A stretch of 14,446 bases of DNA from Promethearchaeota archaeon (GCA_004524425.1 SDNN01000056.1:1-14446), one strand, 5' to 3'. Shown: positions 1-7,278, numbered from the stretch's first letter. Notes: generated by a model not told the origin, from the letters alone. Translations and numbers: made by a program.

Positions 1-1185
1 AAAATAAAGGAAAATCAAGAAATTCCAACAATTTTCAATGTTAAAGGTTTTGATTTTCCCATAGTATCTGGTTTGATCAGTAATAGAAATCTTTTTGCCA
101 GCGCTTTAGGAATTGATAAAGATCAGATTATACCATACATCATAAATAAACTTAACGATCTAATGGATTATAAAGAAGTCAATGAGGCGCCATTTTTACA
201 AAACAAGATTGAACTTAACAATAGTACAATTTTAGATAAATATCTACCATTAATTGATTTTTTTGCGGGGAAAAAATACACCACTTCGAGCATTGTGATT
301 ACTAAATATCCTAATGAAAATAGAATGAACATGTCTTTCCATAGGATGATGTACTTAGGGGGAAATAAATTTTCAATAAGAATTGTCTCACAAAGACATT
401 TGGATAAAGCTTACATGAACGCCATGGAAGAAAAAACCGATTTGGATGTTTCTGTCATATTTGGGGTACATCCATCCATTGAAATTAGCTCATCATTTTC
501 AAGTCCAAGATTAGATGAATTAAAATTAGCATCTACCTTCATGGGTGGTTTAGATGTATATAAACTAAGCAATGATATTATTGTTCCTGCGAATGCAGAA
601 TTTGTTATGGAAGCAAGAATCACAAAAGAGATGGCTGAAGAAGGTCCATTTATTGACTTAACTGAAACAGCCGACATAGTCAGACAACAACCTATTTTAG
701 AAGTAGATTCGTTATATTTTCGAGATAATCCAATTTTTAGGACAATCCTTCCAGGAGGAAATGAACATCGAATGCTCATGGGAGTTCCTCAGGAACCAAG
801 AATATTTAAGTTGATCTCCAACTCAGTACCCACTATTAAAAATATTATTCTTACTCAAGGGGGATGTTGTTGGCTGCATGCTGTTGTTCAAATAAAAAAA
901 AGAACACAAGGGGATCCAAATAATGCCATTCTAGCTGCTTTAGCTGCACATCCGAGTTTGAAAAGAGTGATAGTCGTAGATGATGATATAGATATCCATA
1001 ATTATGATGATGTTGAATGGGCTATTGCTACACGAGTTCAACCTAATAAAGATATTATTTTTATTCCAAATTCTAAAGGCTCCTCGCTTGATCCTTCTTC
1101 TGAAAATAGCATTACATGTAAATGGGGCATCGATGCTACAAAACCTTTAATGGATAATAAGGGGTATAATAAGGTGGATCTTTAG
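1..1185 (+). CDS. UbiD-family decarboxylase, probable trans-anhydromevalonate 5-phosphate decarboxylase (5' end cut by window edge)
   Basis: The frame is open from base 1, so the true start lies outside the window; 394 residues are visible. UbiD-family signatures are the early VKGFDFPIVSGLI segment, a cofactor-region stretch MNMSFHRMMYLGG followed by SQRHL, and the catalytic EARITKEMAEEGPFIDLTE segment, with the Glu/Arg pattern expected for prenylated-FMN decarboxylases. Family members decarboxylate unsaturated acids using prFMN made by UbiX. The next two genes encode both subunits of an aconitase X-type dehydratase. In Aeropyrum this combination gives the archaeal mevalonate route, in which phosphomevalonate is dehydrated to trans-anhydromevalonate 5-phosphate and then decarboxylated to isopentenyl phosphate. 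The specific substrate is inferred from this linkage. A generic UbiD acting on an aromatic acid is the alternative. No UbiX gene is visible. The stop codon overlaps the next start by one base. Confidence 0.88.
   Translation, partial: KIKENQEIPTIFNVKGFDFPIVSGLISNRNLFASALGIDKDQIIPYIINKLNDLMDYKEVNEAPFLQNKIELNNSTILDKYLPLIDFFAGKKYTTSSIVITKYPNENRMNMSFHRMMYLGGNKFSIRIVSQRHLDKAYMNAMEEKTDLDVSVIFGVHPSIEISSSFSSPRLDELKLASTFMGGLDVYKLSNDIIVPANAEFVMEARITKEMAEEGPFIDLTETADIVRQQPILEVDSLYFRDNPIFRTILPGGNEHRMLMGVPQEPRIFKLISNSVPTIKNIILTQGGCCWLHAVVQIKKRTQGDPNNAILAALAAHPSLKRVIVVDDDIDIHNYDDVEWAIATRVQPNKDIIFIPNSKGSSLDPSSENSITCKWGIDATKPLMDNKGYNKVDL
1171..1177 (+). promoter_or_regulatory. Shine-Dalgarno site inside the end of the decarboxylase gene
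   Basis: AAGGTGG closely matches the archaeal anti-Shine-Dalgarno complement. It lies 7 nt before the GTG at 1185, within the last codons of the upstream gene. It fixes the GTG rather than the TTG at 1191 as the start of the dehydratase large subunit and implies translation from one polycistronic mRNA. Confidence 0.7.
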
Positions 1186-2327
1186 TGTACTTGACTAAAG
1201 AGGAAGAAAAAATTTTAGATGGTAACCAAGGTGAGATAAAAGCAAAAGCAATGAGGATCCTTGTATCAATAGGAGATATTTTTAATGCTGATCGCCTCAT
1301 TCCCATTGAATCTACTCAGATTTCTGGAATTTCATATAAAACAATTGGAGATGCTGGTCTTGAATTTCTGGAAGATTGGTCTAAGAGTAAAGTTAACGTA
1401 GCTGTTGAGAGTTGGATGAATCCAGCAGGCATGGATTTAGAAGACTGGGAAAAAATTGGAATACCAAAGGACTTTGCTGAAAAGCAGTTGAGAATTATTA
1501 AGGCATTAACATCAATGGGAATTAAAGAAAGCTGTACTTGTACTCCATATCTTGCAGGATTAGTTCCTAAGAAAGGTTCTCATATAGCATGGTCTGAATC
1601 GTCTGCAGTAGTATTTGCCAATTCTGTACTTGGAGCAATGACAAATAGAGAGGGCGGGCCTTCTGCACTTTCATCTGCTTTAATTGGAAAAACGCCAAAT
1701 TATGGATTTCATCTGAAAGAGAATAGAATTGCTCAAATTCAATTTGAAATAAATTATAATTTATCTGATTTTGAATTCTCATTGCTGGGATATCATATCG
1801 GAGAAATTTCTAAAAATAAAATCCCGATTATTAAAGGAATAAAAAAAGCGAATTGGTCTCAATTAAAGGCTTTAGGCGCAGGAAGCGCTGCTGGGGGAGG
1901 GGTTGCAATGTTCATGATTCCCAACATTACACCAGAAGTAAAAATTGCCGAAAAACCAGAGATTATTAATGTTTCAAGACAGGATTTGGAGCAAATTCAA
2001 GATAAATTAACAAATGGTGAAAATCCTGATATTATCACATTTGGATGCCCGCATTGTTCTTATGAGGAAATACAAGAAATATTAAAAAAATCCACTACAG
2101 AAAAAGAAATATGGGTTTTCACTTCAAGAGAAATCAAGAGGAAAATAAAAAAAATCCCTTCTAATGTTAAAATTTTCTCAGATACGTGTATTGTTGTAAT
2201 GCCGATCGAGAAATTAGGGATAAAATGTTTAGGCACAGATTCTACTAAATGTGCTCATTATACACAAAATTTATCTCAATTAAAGAGCATCCTAACATGC
2301 AGAGAAGATTTGTTAAATGCAGATTAA
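1185..2327 (+). CDS. Phosphomevalonate dehydratase large subunit (aconitase X catalytic subunit)
   Basis: This 380-residue protein matches the aconitase X large-subunit family. The hallmark block starts at C117-T-C119 (CTCTPYLAGLVPKKG) and continues with HIAWSESSAVVFANSVLG and TNREGGPSALSSALIGKTP. A glycine-rich GAGSAAGGG lies near 231-239. Further cysteines are C288 and C291 (GCPHC), C335, C348 and C356; some are candidate ligands for the iron-sulfur cluster known in this family, but which ones cannot be fixed here. Known archaeal members dehydrate (R)-5-phosphomevalonate to trans-anhydromevalonate 5-phosphate. The neighbouring small subunit and UbiD-like decarboxylase support that role over the hydroxyproline-related function of bacterial aconitase X proteins. 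The gene starts with GTG behind a strong ribosome binding site, overlaps the decarboxylase stop by 1 nt and the small-subunit start by 11 nt. The three genes therefore look co-translated. Confidence 0.92.
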   Translation: MYLTKEEEKILDGNQGEIKAKAMRILVSIGDIFNADRLIPIESTQISGISYKTIGDAGLEFLEDWSKSKVNVAVESWMNPAGMDLEDWEKIGIPKDFAEKQLRIIKALTSMGIKESCTCTPYLAGLVPKKGSHIAWSESSAVVFANSVLGAMTNREGGPSALSSALIGKTPNYGFHLKENRIAQIQFEINYNLSDFEFSLLGYHIGEISKNKIPIIKGIKKANWSQLKALGAGSAAGGGVAMFMIPNITPEVKIAEKPEIINVSRQDLEQIQDKLTNGENPDIITFGCPHCSYEEIQEILKKSTTEKEIWVFTSREIKRKIKKIPSNVKIFSDTCIVVMPIEKLGIKCLGTDSTKCAHYTQNLSQLKSILTCREDLLNAD

Positions 2328-2703
2328 AGGAAAGTGTATAGTACCTGGAAATGTAAAAGGTGAGACTTTAGTTAGTCTAGAACCCATTTCATTTCTGGGA
2401 GATATTGATCCAAAAACCGGAAAGATTATCGCAAAACGGCATTCTCTCAATGGGTCCTCCATAGCGAAAAAAATATTTGTATTTCCATATGGTAAAGGTT
2501 CTACAGTAGGGTCATATATCATTTATCAATTATATAAAAATGATGTTGCCCCATTAGCCATAATCAATCAAAATGCTGAAACTATAATAGCTGTAGGAGC
2601 GATTATTTCTGATATTCCGATGATGGATAAAATAGATATTAAAAAAATACCAAGTGGAGTACAATTAGAATTTAATGGAGAGAAAGAAATAATTAAATTA
2701 TAA
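2317..2703 (+). CDS. Phosphomevalonate dehydratase small subunit (aconitase X swivel domain, DUF126)
   Basis: This 128-residue protein is the separately encoded swivel-domain subunit of the aconitase X dehydratase. It shows the family pattern KIFVFPYGKGSTVGSY (residues 52-67), whose serine after GKG is the conserved active-site candidate. VAPLAIINQNAETIIAVGAI (77-96) and SDIPMMD follow. Fused in many bacteria, it is a stand-alone subunit in archaea, as here. It overlaps the large-subunit gene by 11 nt (ATG at 2317, upstream TAA ending at 2327), which suggests translational coupling and equal production of the two subunits. Its stop lies only 21 nt from the stop of the convergent HMG-CoA reductase gene. 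Confidence 0.92.
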   Translation: MQIKGKCIVPGNVKGETLVSLEPISFLGDIDPKTGKIIAKRHSLNGSSIAKKIFVFPYGKGSTVGSYIIYQLYKNDVAPLAIINQNAETIIAVGAIISDIPMMDKIDIKKIPSGVQLEFNGEKEIIKL

Positions 2704-2724
2704 GAGATGAGAATTGCAACATAA

Positions 2725-4005
2725 TTAATCCTTTCTATCCTTCAAAATTTCATTTAATATCTTTTTTGCGTGATCTACACGTATGATATTATCAGAAATT
2801 AATCTATTAGCAACCTGTTCAAGCAATTCATCAGGCACTCCCGCTAATTTTGCGATATTTATGGAATGCAAAGACATGTGACCTTTTTGAATCCCCTCTG
2901 AAGCCAATGCCCTTAATGCAGCTACATTTTGGGCTAAACCGACAGCTGAGGCAACTTGAGAAAGTTCATTCGCACTTTCAACATTAAGTATTTTTAATGC
3001 TAAGCGTGCCATTGGATGGATTTTTGTCATACCACCAATTATTCCTAAAGCGAGAGGTAATTCAATTTTTCCTGTTAAATTTCCATTTTTATCTTTCTTA
3101 AAATTAGTTAATGGTAAATATCGTCCCGTTAATGATGCATAGGCATGAGCTCCTGCCTCAATCGCACGAGTATCGTTTCCTGTCGCTAAGGCTATAGCTA
3201 CTATTCCATTCATTATACCTTTATTATGGGTCGCTGCCCTATAAGGATCAGCATGAGCAAACTCATAAGCATTTAATATCCCATCTACTACTTCATCTCC
3301 ACCAAGCAATTCTTTATCAAAAGTGGCTTCTGATCTTGCTATGCGATGGGTTGCTAAATTAGAAATAATTCTTAGATATATTTTACCATTGCATAGTTTT
3401 TCAATATAAGGACTAATGGCTTCAGCCATGGTGTTTACAACATTAGCACCCATGGCATCCAACACATCTACTAATAAATGAACTATTAACATCTTTCCTT
3501 TATTTGTATTAATTTCTCTAATTTCAATATCAAAAGCCCCCCCTCCTAATTCATTTAGAAAAGGATCTTGATCATTAGCAATTTTTAATAATTCACTTTT
3601 ATGTGCAAGTATTTTTTCTTTTGCACTATTTATATCCTGTAATTTTGTTATTTGAATCTGAGAAAAAATGACGGAGTTGACATTATCAGAATAGAACCCT
3701 CCGTGTTTTCTAGCAAATTTGGCAGCGTTTGAAGCTGCAGCTACAACCGAGGATTCTTCTATAACCATAGGAATTAAATAATCTTTATCATTAACTTTAA
3801 AGTTACATGCAATACCCATTGGAAGTTGATAACTTCCGATTACATTTTCGATTAAAGTGTTCAACTCAGAAGCATTGAAATATCCTATATTTTGTAGAAT
3901 TTTAATTTCATTTTTCTGTAAATTGAAAGTCTTGATTAGAAAATCTTGACGTTCTTCTATGGATAATCTATAAAATCCTGAGATGTTTGAATTGATTTCT
4001 TTCAT
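2725..4005 (-). CDS. Hydroxymethylglutaryl-CoA reductase, class II type
   Basis: The enzyme makes mevalonate from HMG-CoA with NAD(P)H, the committed step to archaeal lipids. The 426-residue length and motifs fit the soluble class II form described from Pseudomonas mevalonii and some archaea, with no membrane anchor. The catalytic set is visible: Glu84 in VIEESSVVAAAS, Lys262 in ATHNKGIMNG, Asp278 in ATGNDTRA and His376 in KGHMSLH. The cofactor-binding motif is DAMGANVVNTMAEA. I chose ATG at 4005 because AAAGTGA lies a few bases upstream of it. A GTG at 4014 would add three residues. Class II enzymes were first known as mevalonate-degrading, but the linkage to HMG-CoA synthase and the phosphomevalonate branch implies a biosynthetic role here. 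The gene is on the same strand as HMG-CoA synthase, 126 nt downstream of it, and convergent with the dehydratase operon. Confidence 0.95.
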   Translation of the reverse strand: MKEINSNISGFYRLSIEERQDFLIKTFNLQKNEIKILQNIGYFNASELNTLIENVIGSYQLPMGIACNFKVNDKDYLIPMVIEESSVVAAASNAAKFARKHGGFYSDNVNSVIFSQIQITKLQDINSAKEKILAHKSELLKIANDQDPFLNELGGGAFDIEIREINTNKGKMLIVHLLVDVLDAMGANVVNTMAEAISPYIEKLCNGKIYLRIISNLATHRIARSEATFDKELLGGDEVVDGILNAYEFAHADPYRAATHNKGIMNGIVAIALATGNDTRAIEAGAHAYASLTGRYLPLTNFKKDKNGNLTGKIELPLALGIIGGMTKIHPMARLALKILNVESANELSQVASAVGLAQNVAALRALASEGIQKGHMSLHSINIAKLAGVPDELLEQVANRLISDNIIRVDHAKKILNEILKDRKD

Positions 4006-4068
4006 TATTTTCACTTTAAATGGTTTAATTTAAACTAAAATTATTTTAAAGGATTAATAAGGAATCAT

Positions 4069-4076
4069 AATATAAA
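4069..4076 (-). promoter_or_regulatory. Possible TATA box for HMG-CoA reductase
   Basis: On the minus strand this reads TTTATATT, about 64 nt before the chosen ATG. It would give a leader of roughly 35-40 nt. The 126-nt gap after HMG-CoA synthase leaves room for its own promoter. The whole gap is AT-rich, so the match is weak evidence and co-transcription with the synthase remains possible. Confidence 0.3.
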
Positions 4077-4131
4077 TGCATTGAAATTTGGTTAATTATT
4101 TCATAATCATGTTTAATTAGGACTAAAATGT

Positions 4132-5760
4132 TTAATAAATTTTATGGACAGGGATATAGAGTGGAACCCAATTCAGTAAGCCTACTGCATTATAATCCTT
4201 TTGTTTTTTATCACTTACTCTCCTAATTTCATATTCCAAGGAATTACCTTTTTGAACATTCCAAGCTAATCTAACCAATCCTTTCTTTAAATACCTCAAG
4301 TCGGTAATATTTGGACAGACCATGGGTTTTGAATCTAATTTTGCATAAAGTGGAAAAAATCTCTCATAAAAACCTGTGTGTCCTTTTGGACAATGATTTA
4401 GACCATCAATATTAGGAATAATACATCCTTCATCACAGAAATGTAATGTAAATCCTCGATGCTCATTTAATTCATGTTCACATATATATCCTAATAGAGC
4501 TTTATTTACATAATCACCCTTTTTAATTAGCTCATACTCTTGAACGCTCTTTTTTTCTTTATATTTAATGTAATCATTTATTTTTGGACCATGTTTTATT
4601 ACTTTTTTAAAATCAGGTTTAACTTTCAATAATCCAGATATGCAGGTCGCGCCAGAACCATAAGATCCAAAATAAATTGTATCATTCATGTGAGCATAAT
4701 TTTCAAGAATATAGAGAATTTGAGACCAGACAGCGGCATTATACATATTTCCAAAATGCATAGGAACTCGCAATTGAGGAAATAGTTTTTCCTTTACATT
4801 TAAATTTACCCAATGAGCCCACTTCTCTAATCTTCCTGAAGAGAATCCTTTTTCTTGTAACTTAAGGTAAATGTATTCAGGTAAAACGGTTACATCATGC
4901 AGAAAATAATCAATTTTCTTTAATAGAGATGATTTTAAATCATTTCGATCGATTTTAGGTAAATTGTTAATATGATTTACCCACCGTTTCATGATAATAT
5001 GCTGCATGCATTTTAACGGTAATTTTGAGTATGGAGCGTGAAAGGTGTAATAATCCGCCGAAAAATCTCCGATACTTTTAATTAAATCATCATATGCTTC
5101 TAATTGAAAATTAAGATAAGTGTCAACAGAATAATGACCAAACACTTTGGCGTTTACTTCATTAGGTGGTCTGAAAAAATCATTCACGTTCCCCGATACT
5201 TTACCAAACTTTTTACTAAAGGTAGCTACACGAGGATGTTTAGAAATTATAAAGGCAATTGCACCAGAACCTTGAGTGGCTTCACTTGGAGATCCTAATT
5301 TGTAAGAAGAGATGTCTGCGCTAATGATTAATGCTTTATTTATTACCCCTTTCTCGATTAATCCAATCGCATTAAGAATTGCTAACGTACCACCTGCACA
5401 GGCATTATAAATATCTTGGGTTAAAGAATTAGCGGGGATATCTAACATCTCTGCAAATATATTAGATACAGATTTCACTGCATAGGTTATTGTTTCAGTT
5501 CCTACAAAAACTGCATCTATCTCCTTAGGTGATATTCCTCCTCGACGGAGTGCATTATATCCTGCCTTCAACCCCATTGATATAATATCTTCATCTACTT
5601 CCGGCAAACGCATCTCTTTTAGCAATAATCCCTTCTTATATTTATTGGGATCAACGTTTCTTTTAACAGCTAATTCCTCAATATCTACGAAATGTCGAGG
5701 TGCATGAAAACTAACAGAATCAATGCCTATATCCGTGAATAAAAAATCATCAGAAATCAT
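4132..5760 (-). CDS. Hydroxymethylglutaryl-CoA synthase with long C-terminal extension
   Basis: The enzyme condenses acetyl-CoA with acetoacetyl-CoA to HMG-CoA. The thiolase-fold catalytic residues are visible: Glu89 (GTETITYAVKS), Cys121 (DIYNACAGGT) and His241 (TFHAPYSKLP). GNMYNAAVW (337-345) and FGSYGSGA (365-371) follow. The GNMY and SYGSG patterns resemble bacterial/eukaryotic enzymes. At 542 residues it is much longer than the roughly 350-residue enzymes of many archaea. The core ends near residue 385. The remaining ~155 residues include C427, a Cys-x3-Cys (442/446), HCPKGH (C457, H461) and C482, suggesting a metal-binding module, then a strand-rich tail. In other archaea a separate zinc-ribbon/OB-fold DUF35 protein bridges thiolase and synthase; whether this tail does something similar is only a guess. 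ATG at 5760 is preferred over TTG at 5775 because a GGGGAT ribosome-binding-like stretch sits between them. Confidence 0.92.
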   Translation of the reverse strand: MISDDFLFTDIGIDSVSFHAPRHFVDIEELAVKRNVDPNKYKKGLLLKEMRLPEVDEDIISMGLKAGYNALRRGGISPKEIDAVFVGTETITYAVKSVSNIFAEMLDIPANSLTQDIYNACAGGTLAILNAIGLIEKGVINKALIISADISSYKLGSPSEATQGSGAIAFIISKHPRVATFSKKFGKVSGNVNDFFRPPNEVNAKVFGHYSVDTYLNFQLEAYDDLIKSIGDFSADYYTFHAPYSKLPLKCMQHIIMKRWVNHINNLPKIDRNDLKSSLLKKIDYFLHDVTVLPEYIYLKLQEKGFSSGRLEKWAHWVNLNVKEKLFPQLRVPMHFGNMYNAAVWSQILYILENYAHMNDTIYFGSYGSGATCISGLLKVKPDFKKVIKHGPKINDYIKYKEKKSVQEYELIKKGDYVNKALLGYICEHELNEHRGFTLHFCDEGCIIPNIDGLNHCPKGHTGFYERFFPLYAKLDSKPMVCPNITDLRYLKKGLVRLAWNVQKGNSLEYEIRRVSDKKQKDYNAVGLLNWVPLYIPVHKIY

Positions 5761-5806
5761 GATGCTTATCCCCAATTGTTGAGTCTTTTAATTTAATCTT
5801 TTATTA

Positions 5807-5822
5807 TTTTAATTTATTTAAC
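5807..5822 (-). promoter_or_regulatory. Possible AT-rich promoter element for HMG-CoA synthase
   Basis: The minus strand here reads as a TTAAATAAATTAAA-type stretch 47-62 nt upstream of the ATG at 5760, a plausible distance for an archaeal TATA element with a short leader. Surrounding DNA is uniformly AT-rich, so the exact box is uncertain. Confidence 0.25.
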
Positions 5823-5921
5823 TTATTATTCCCCTTACATGGGAAAATTAGTTTTTTGTAAAAATTAACTCTTTGATCAAATACTTGTTTAATTAAAATC
5901 ATTTTCTAAACATAAATTTTT

Positions 5922-5954
5922 TGCTGTTTAAAAAGATTTTAAGACTTTTCAGCA
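5922..5954. repeat. Bulged inverted repeat (hairpin) in the intergenic gap
   Basis: TGCTG (5922-5926) pairs with CAGCA (5950-5954), and AAAAG (5931-5935) pairs with CTTTT (5945-5949). The stem has a four-base bulge on one side and a nine-base loop. It could be an RNA hairpin in a leader or an operator. No T-tract of terminator type follows directly on the + strand. Confidence 0.4.
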
Positions 5955-5971
5955 TTTTAACAATTTTAACA
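5954..5971. repeat. 9-bp perfect tandem repeat
   Basis: ATTTTAACA occurs twice head to tail, directly abutting the hairpin at 5922-5954. It may be a chance low-complexity repeat in AT-rich DNA. Confidence 0.5.
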
Positions 5972-6266
5972 AATAATTGATTATTTATAGTAATAAAACA
6001 AGGAGAAAATGCTTATTTCATTTAGGAAAGAATATTTTTTTTCTTTGATTTTGTTGTCATGAATATTTAATAAGTAGATACGCTACTGCTAACTTTAAAG
6101 CAAAATATATAAATTCATTCACTAATATTATTATAATTATATTACCTTCAATATTCGGAATGATCGTAGAACTAAAAAGAAATATTCGAAAAACTAAAAA
6201 GAGGAAATTAGCAAGTTTCCTCAAAATCGTAAACTGAAATTTCATATCATTTATTTATCAACTTGA

Positions 6267-7082
6267 ATAGGTGTTAGAAAAATCGAAAAATCAACCAAAG
6301 TCGAAAAAACATATGCAAATAAACAAGATAAAGTAAAAAAAGAAGAGGATTTCTGGTTAAATGAATTAAAAACATTACCGAAAGATAAATTACCACGCCA
6401 TGTTGGAATTGTTCCTGATGGTAATAGACGATGGGCAAGAAGAAATAACCTTTCCCGTAATAGGGGGCATTTAGCTGGATACGAGACAGTTAAAAAAATA
6501 TTAGTAAGCATGTTTCATGCGGGAGTTAAATATTTAAGCTTATATGCTCTATCACTGGAAAATGCAGTGAAGCGATCTACTGAAGAATTAGATTACATCT
6601 ACAAAATAATAAAATTAGCTGTTGAAACAGTTAAGAATGAACCGATAGTTACGGATGAAAAAGTCAGATTTAAAGTACTTGGAAGGTTAGAATTATTGCC
6701 ACAGGATGTGAGAGACAAAATCCATGAGCTTGAAGAATACACAAAAGATCACGATAAGGCATTTGTTAATGTATTAATCATGTATGATGGTCAAGCTGAA
6801 ATAGTTGATGCGGTAAAAAAAATAATAAATGATAAAGTAAATCCTGAAAAAATTGACCGAATATTAATCAAAAATTATCTATACACCAATCAATTTCCTG
6901 AACTTGATTATCTCATTCGGACTGGCATGGAAGATGGGATGAGAATTTCAGGCTTTTTATTATGGGATGCTAGTTATGCTGAGTTTAAGTTCAGAAATGA
7001 TCTGTGGCCGGACTATGATGATGAAAAATTAGTTGAAGATTTAAGGGAGTATATTAGTAGAAACAGACGCAAGGGAAAATAG
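6267..7082 (+). CDS. uppS: Polyprenyl diphosphate synthase, cis-prenyltransferase (UppS family); 5' end undefined
   Basis: The family elongates a short prenyl diphosphate with isopentenyl diphosphate in cis configuration to make lipid carriers for glycan and N-glycosylation precursors. Motifs in order are PRHVGIVPDGNRRWARR (first Asp of the active site), RGHLAGYETVKKIL, LYALSLENAVKRS, and RTGMEDGMRISGFLLWDASYAEFKF, with the conserved Arg, Ser, Trp and Glu. The aromatic residue of the usual S-x-E-N-W-x-R motif is alanine here. The frame is open from 6267 (a TGA precedes it), giving at most 271 residues. No ATG, GTG or TTG occurs in frame until 6510, which lies past the catalytic Asp and so cannot be the start. 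A GTG at 6271 is in the +1 frame, which closes at 6334-6336. A non-canonical start, a sequence error in one of the A-runs, or real 5' damage would explain this. The rest of the gene is intact. Confidence 0.87.
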   Translation: MGVRKIEKSTKVEKTYANKQDKVKKEEDFWLNELKTLPKDKLPRHVGIVPDGNRRWARRNNLSRNRGHLAGYETVKKILVSMFHAGVKYLSLYALSLENAVKRSTEELDYIYKIIKLAVETVKNEPIVTDEKVRFKVLGRLELLPQDVRDKIHELEEYTKDHDKAFVNVLIMYDGQAEIVDAVKKIINDKVNPEKIDRILIKNYLYTNQFPELDYLIRTGMEDGMRISGFLLWDASYAEFKFRNDLWPDYDDEKLVEDLREYISRNRRKGK

Positions 7083-7091
7083 CTTTATTAA

Positions 7092-7127
7092 TTTTTTATG
7101 GTGCCAATACGTTTCCTCATTTTTTTT
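7092..7127 (+). terminator. T-rich termination region after the cis-prenyltransferase
   Basis: A six-T run (7092-7097) and an eight-T run (7120-7127) begin 10 nt after the stop. Archaeal RNA polymerase terminates at such oligo-T tracts without needing a hairpin. The call rests on base composition only. Confidence 0.4.
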
Positions 7128-7239
7128 AATAATTCAATAATTTCTTAAATGAAAATTAAGATTATAGATTTATATCTTCAAATGTATATTTTGTAGAAGC
7201 AAATCTTAAAGCTAAAATAACATTTGTAATTTTGAAAAA

Positions 7240-7256
7240 TAAATTTATGCTATATG
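7240..7256 (+). promoter_or_regulatory. Possible promoter giving a leaderless mRNA
   Basis: An A-rich stretch followed by AAATTTATGCTATA lies 23-40 nt before the ATG at 7279, the spacing expected between an archaeal TATA box and the transcription start. No Shine-Dalgarno motif precedes that ATG, so transcription may begin at or very near the start codon. Confidence 0.35.
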
Positions 7257-7278
7257 GAATATGAAATGAGTTTTTATC

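Larger units (their letters stand above)
5776..6266. other. Gap of about 490 nt between HMG-CoA synthase and cis-prenyltransferase
   Basis: The gap separates divergently oriented genes and must hold both 5' regions. Visible here are the synthase promoter region (about 5780-5830), a bulged hairpin at 5922-5954, a 9-bp tandem repeat at 5954-5971, and a ribosome-binding-like AGGAG with an ATG at 6009. That ATG opens only 17 codons before a TGA. An overlapping + frame (6049-6237) has no start codon at its upstream end. It encodes a hydrophobic stretch (NIIIIILPSIFGMIVEL) followed by a lysine/arginine-rich tail. A minus-strand frame (6057-6245) is also hydrophobic. None is convincing as an intact gene. 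Together they may be the remains of a longer N-terminus of the downstream prenyltransferase or of a small membrane-protein gene. Confidence 0.5.

Noticed and set aside
411..779. Minus-strand ORF opposite the decarboxylase, and similar antisense ORFs within other genes
   Set aside because: They lie wholly inside well-supported genes and show no family motifs, so they are shadow frames.
73..1185. Start of the decarboxylase at the TTG at 73
   Set aside because: The frame is open to base 1 and the upstream residues (TIFNVKGFDFPIVSG) match the conserved UbiD N-terminal region. The real start is outside the window.
6057..6245. Minus-strand 62-residue hydrophobic ORF
   Set aside because: It has no ribosome binding site and its hydrophobicity follows from runs of A/T. 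An equally hydrophobic frame exists on the other strand at the same place. It cannot be told from chance.
6510..7082. Start of the cis-prenyltransferase at the ATG at 6510
   Set aside because: The conserved PDGNRRWA motif with the catalytic Asp is encoded upstream of it, so a protein starting here would lack the active site.
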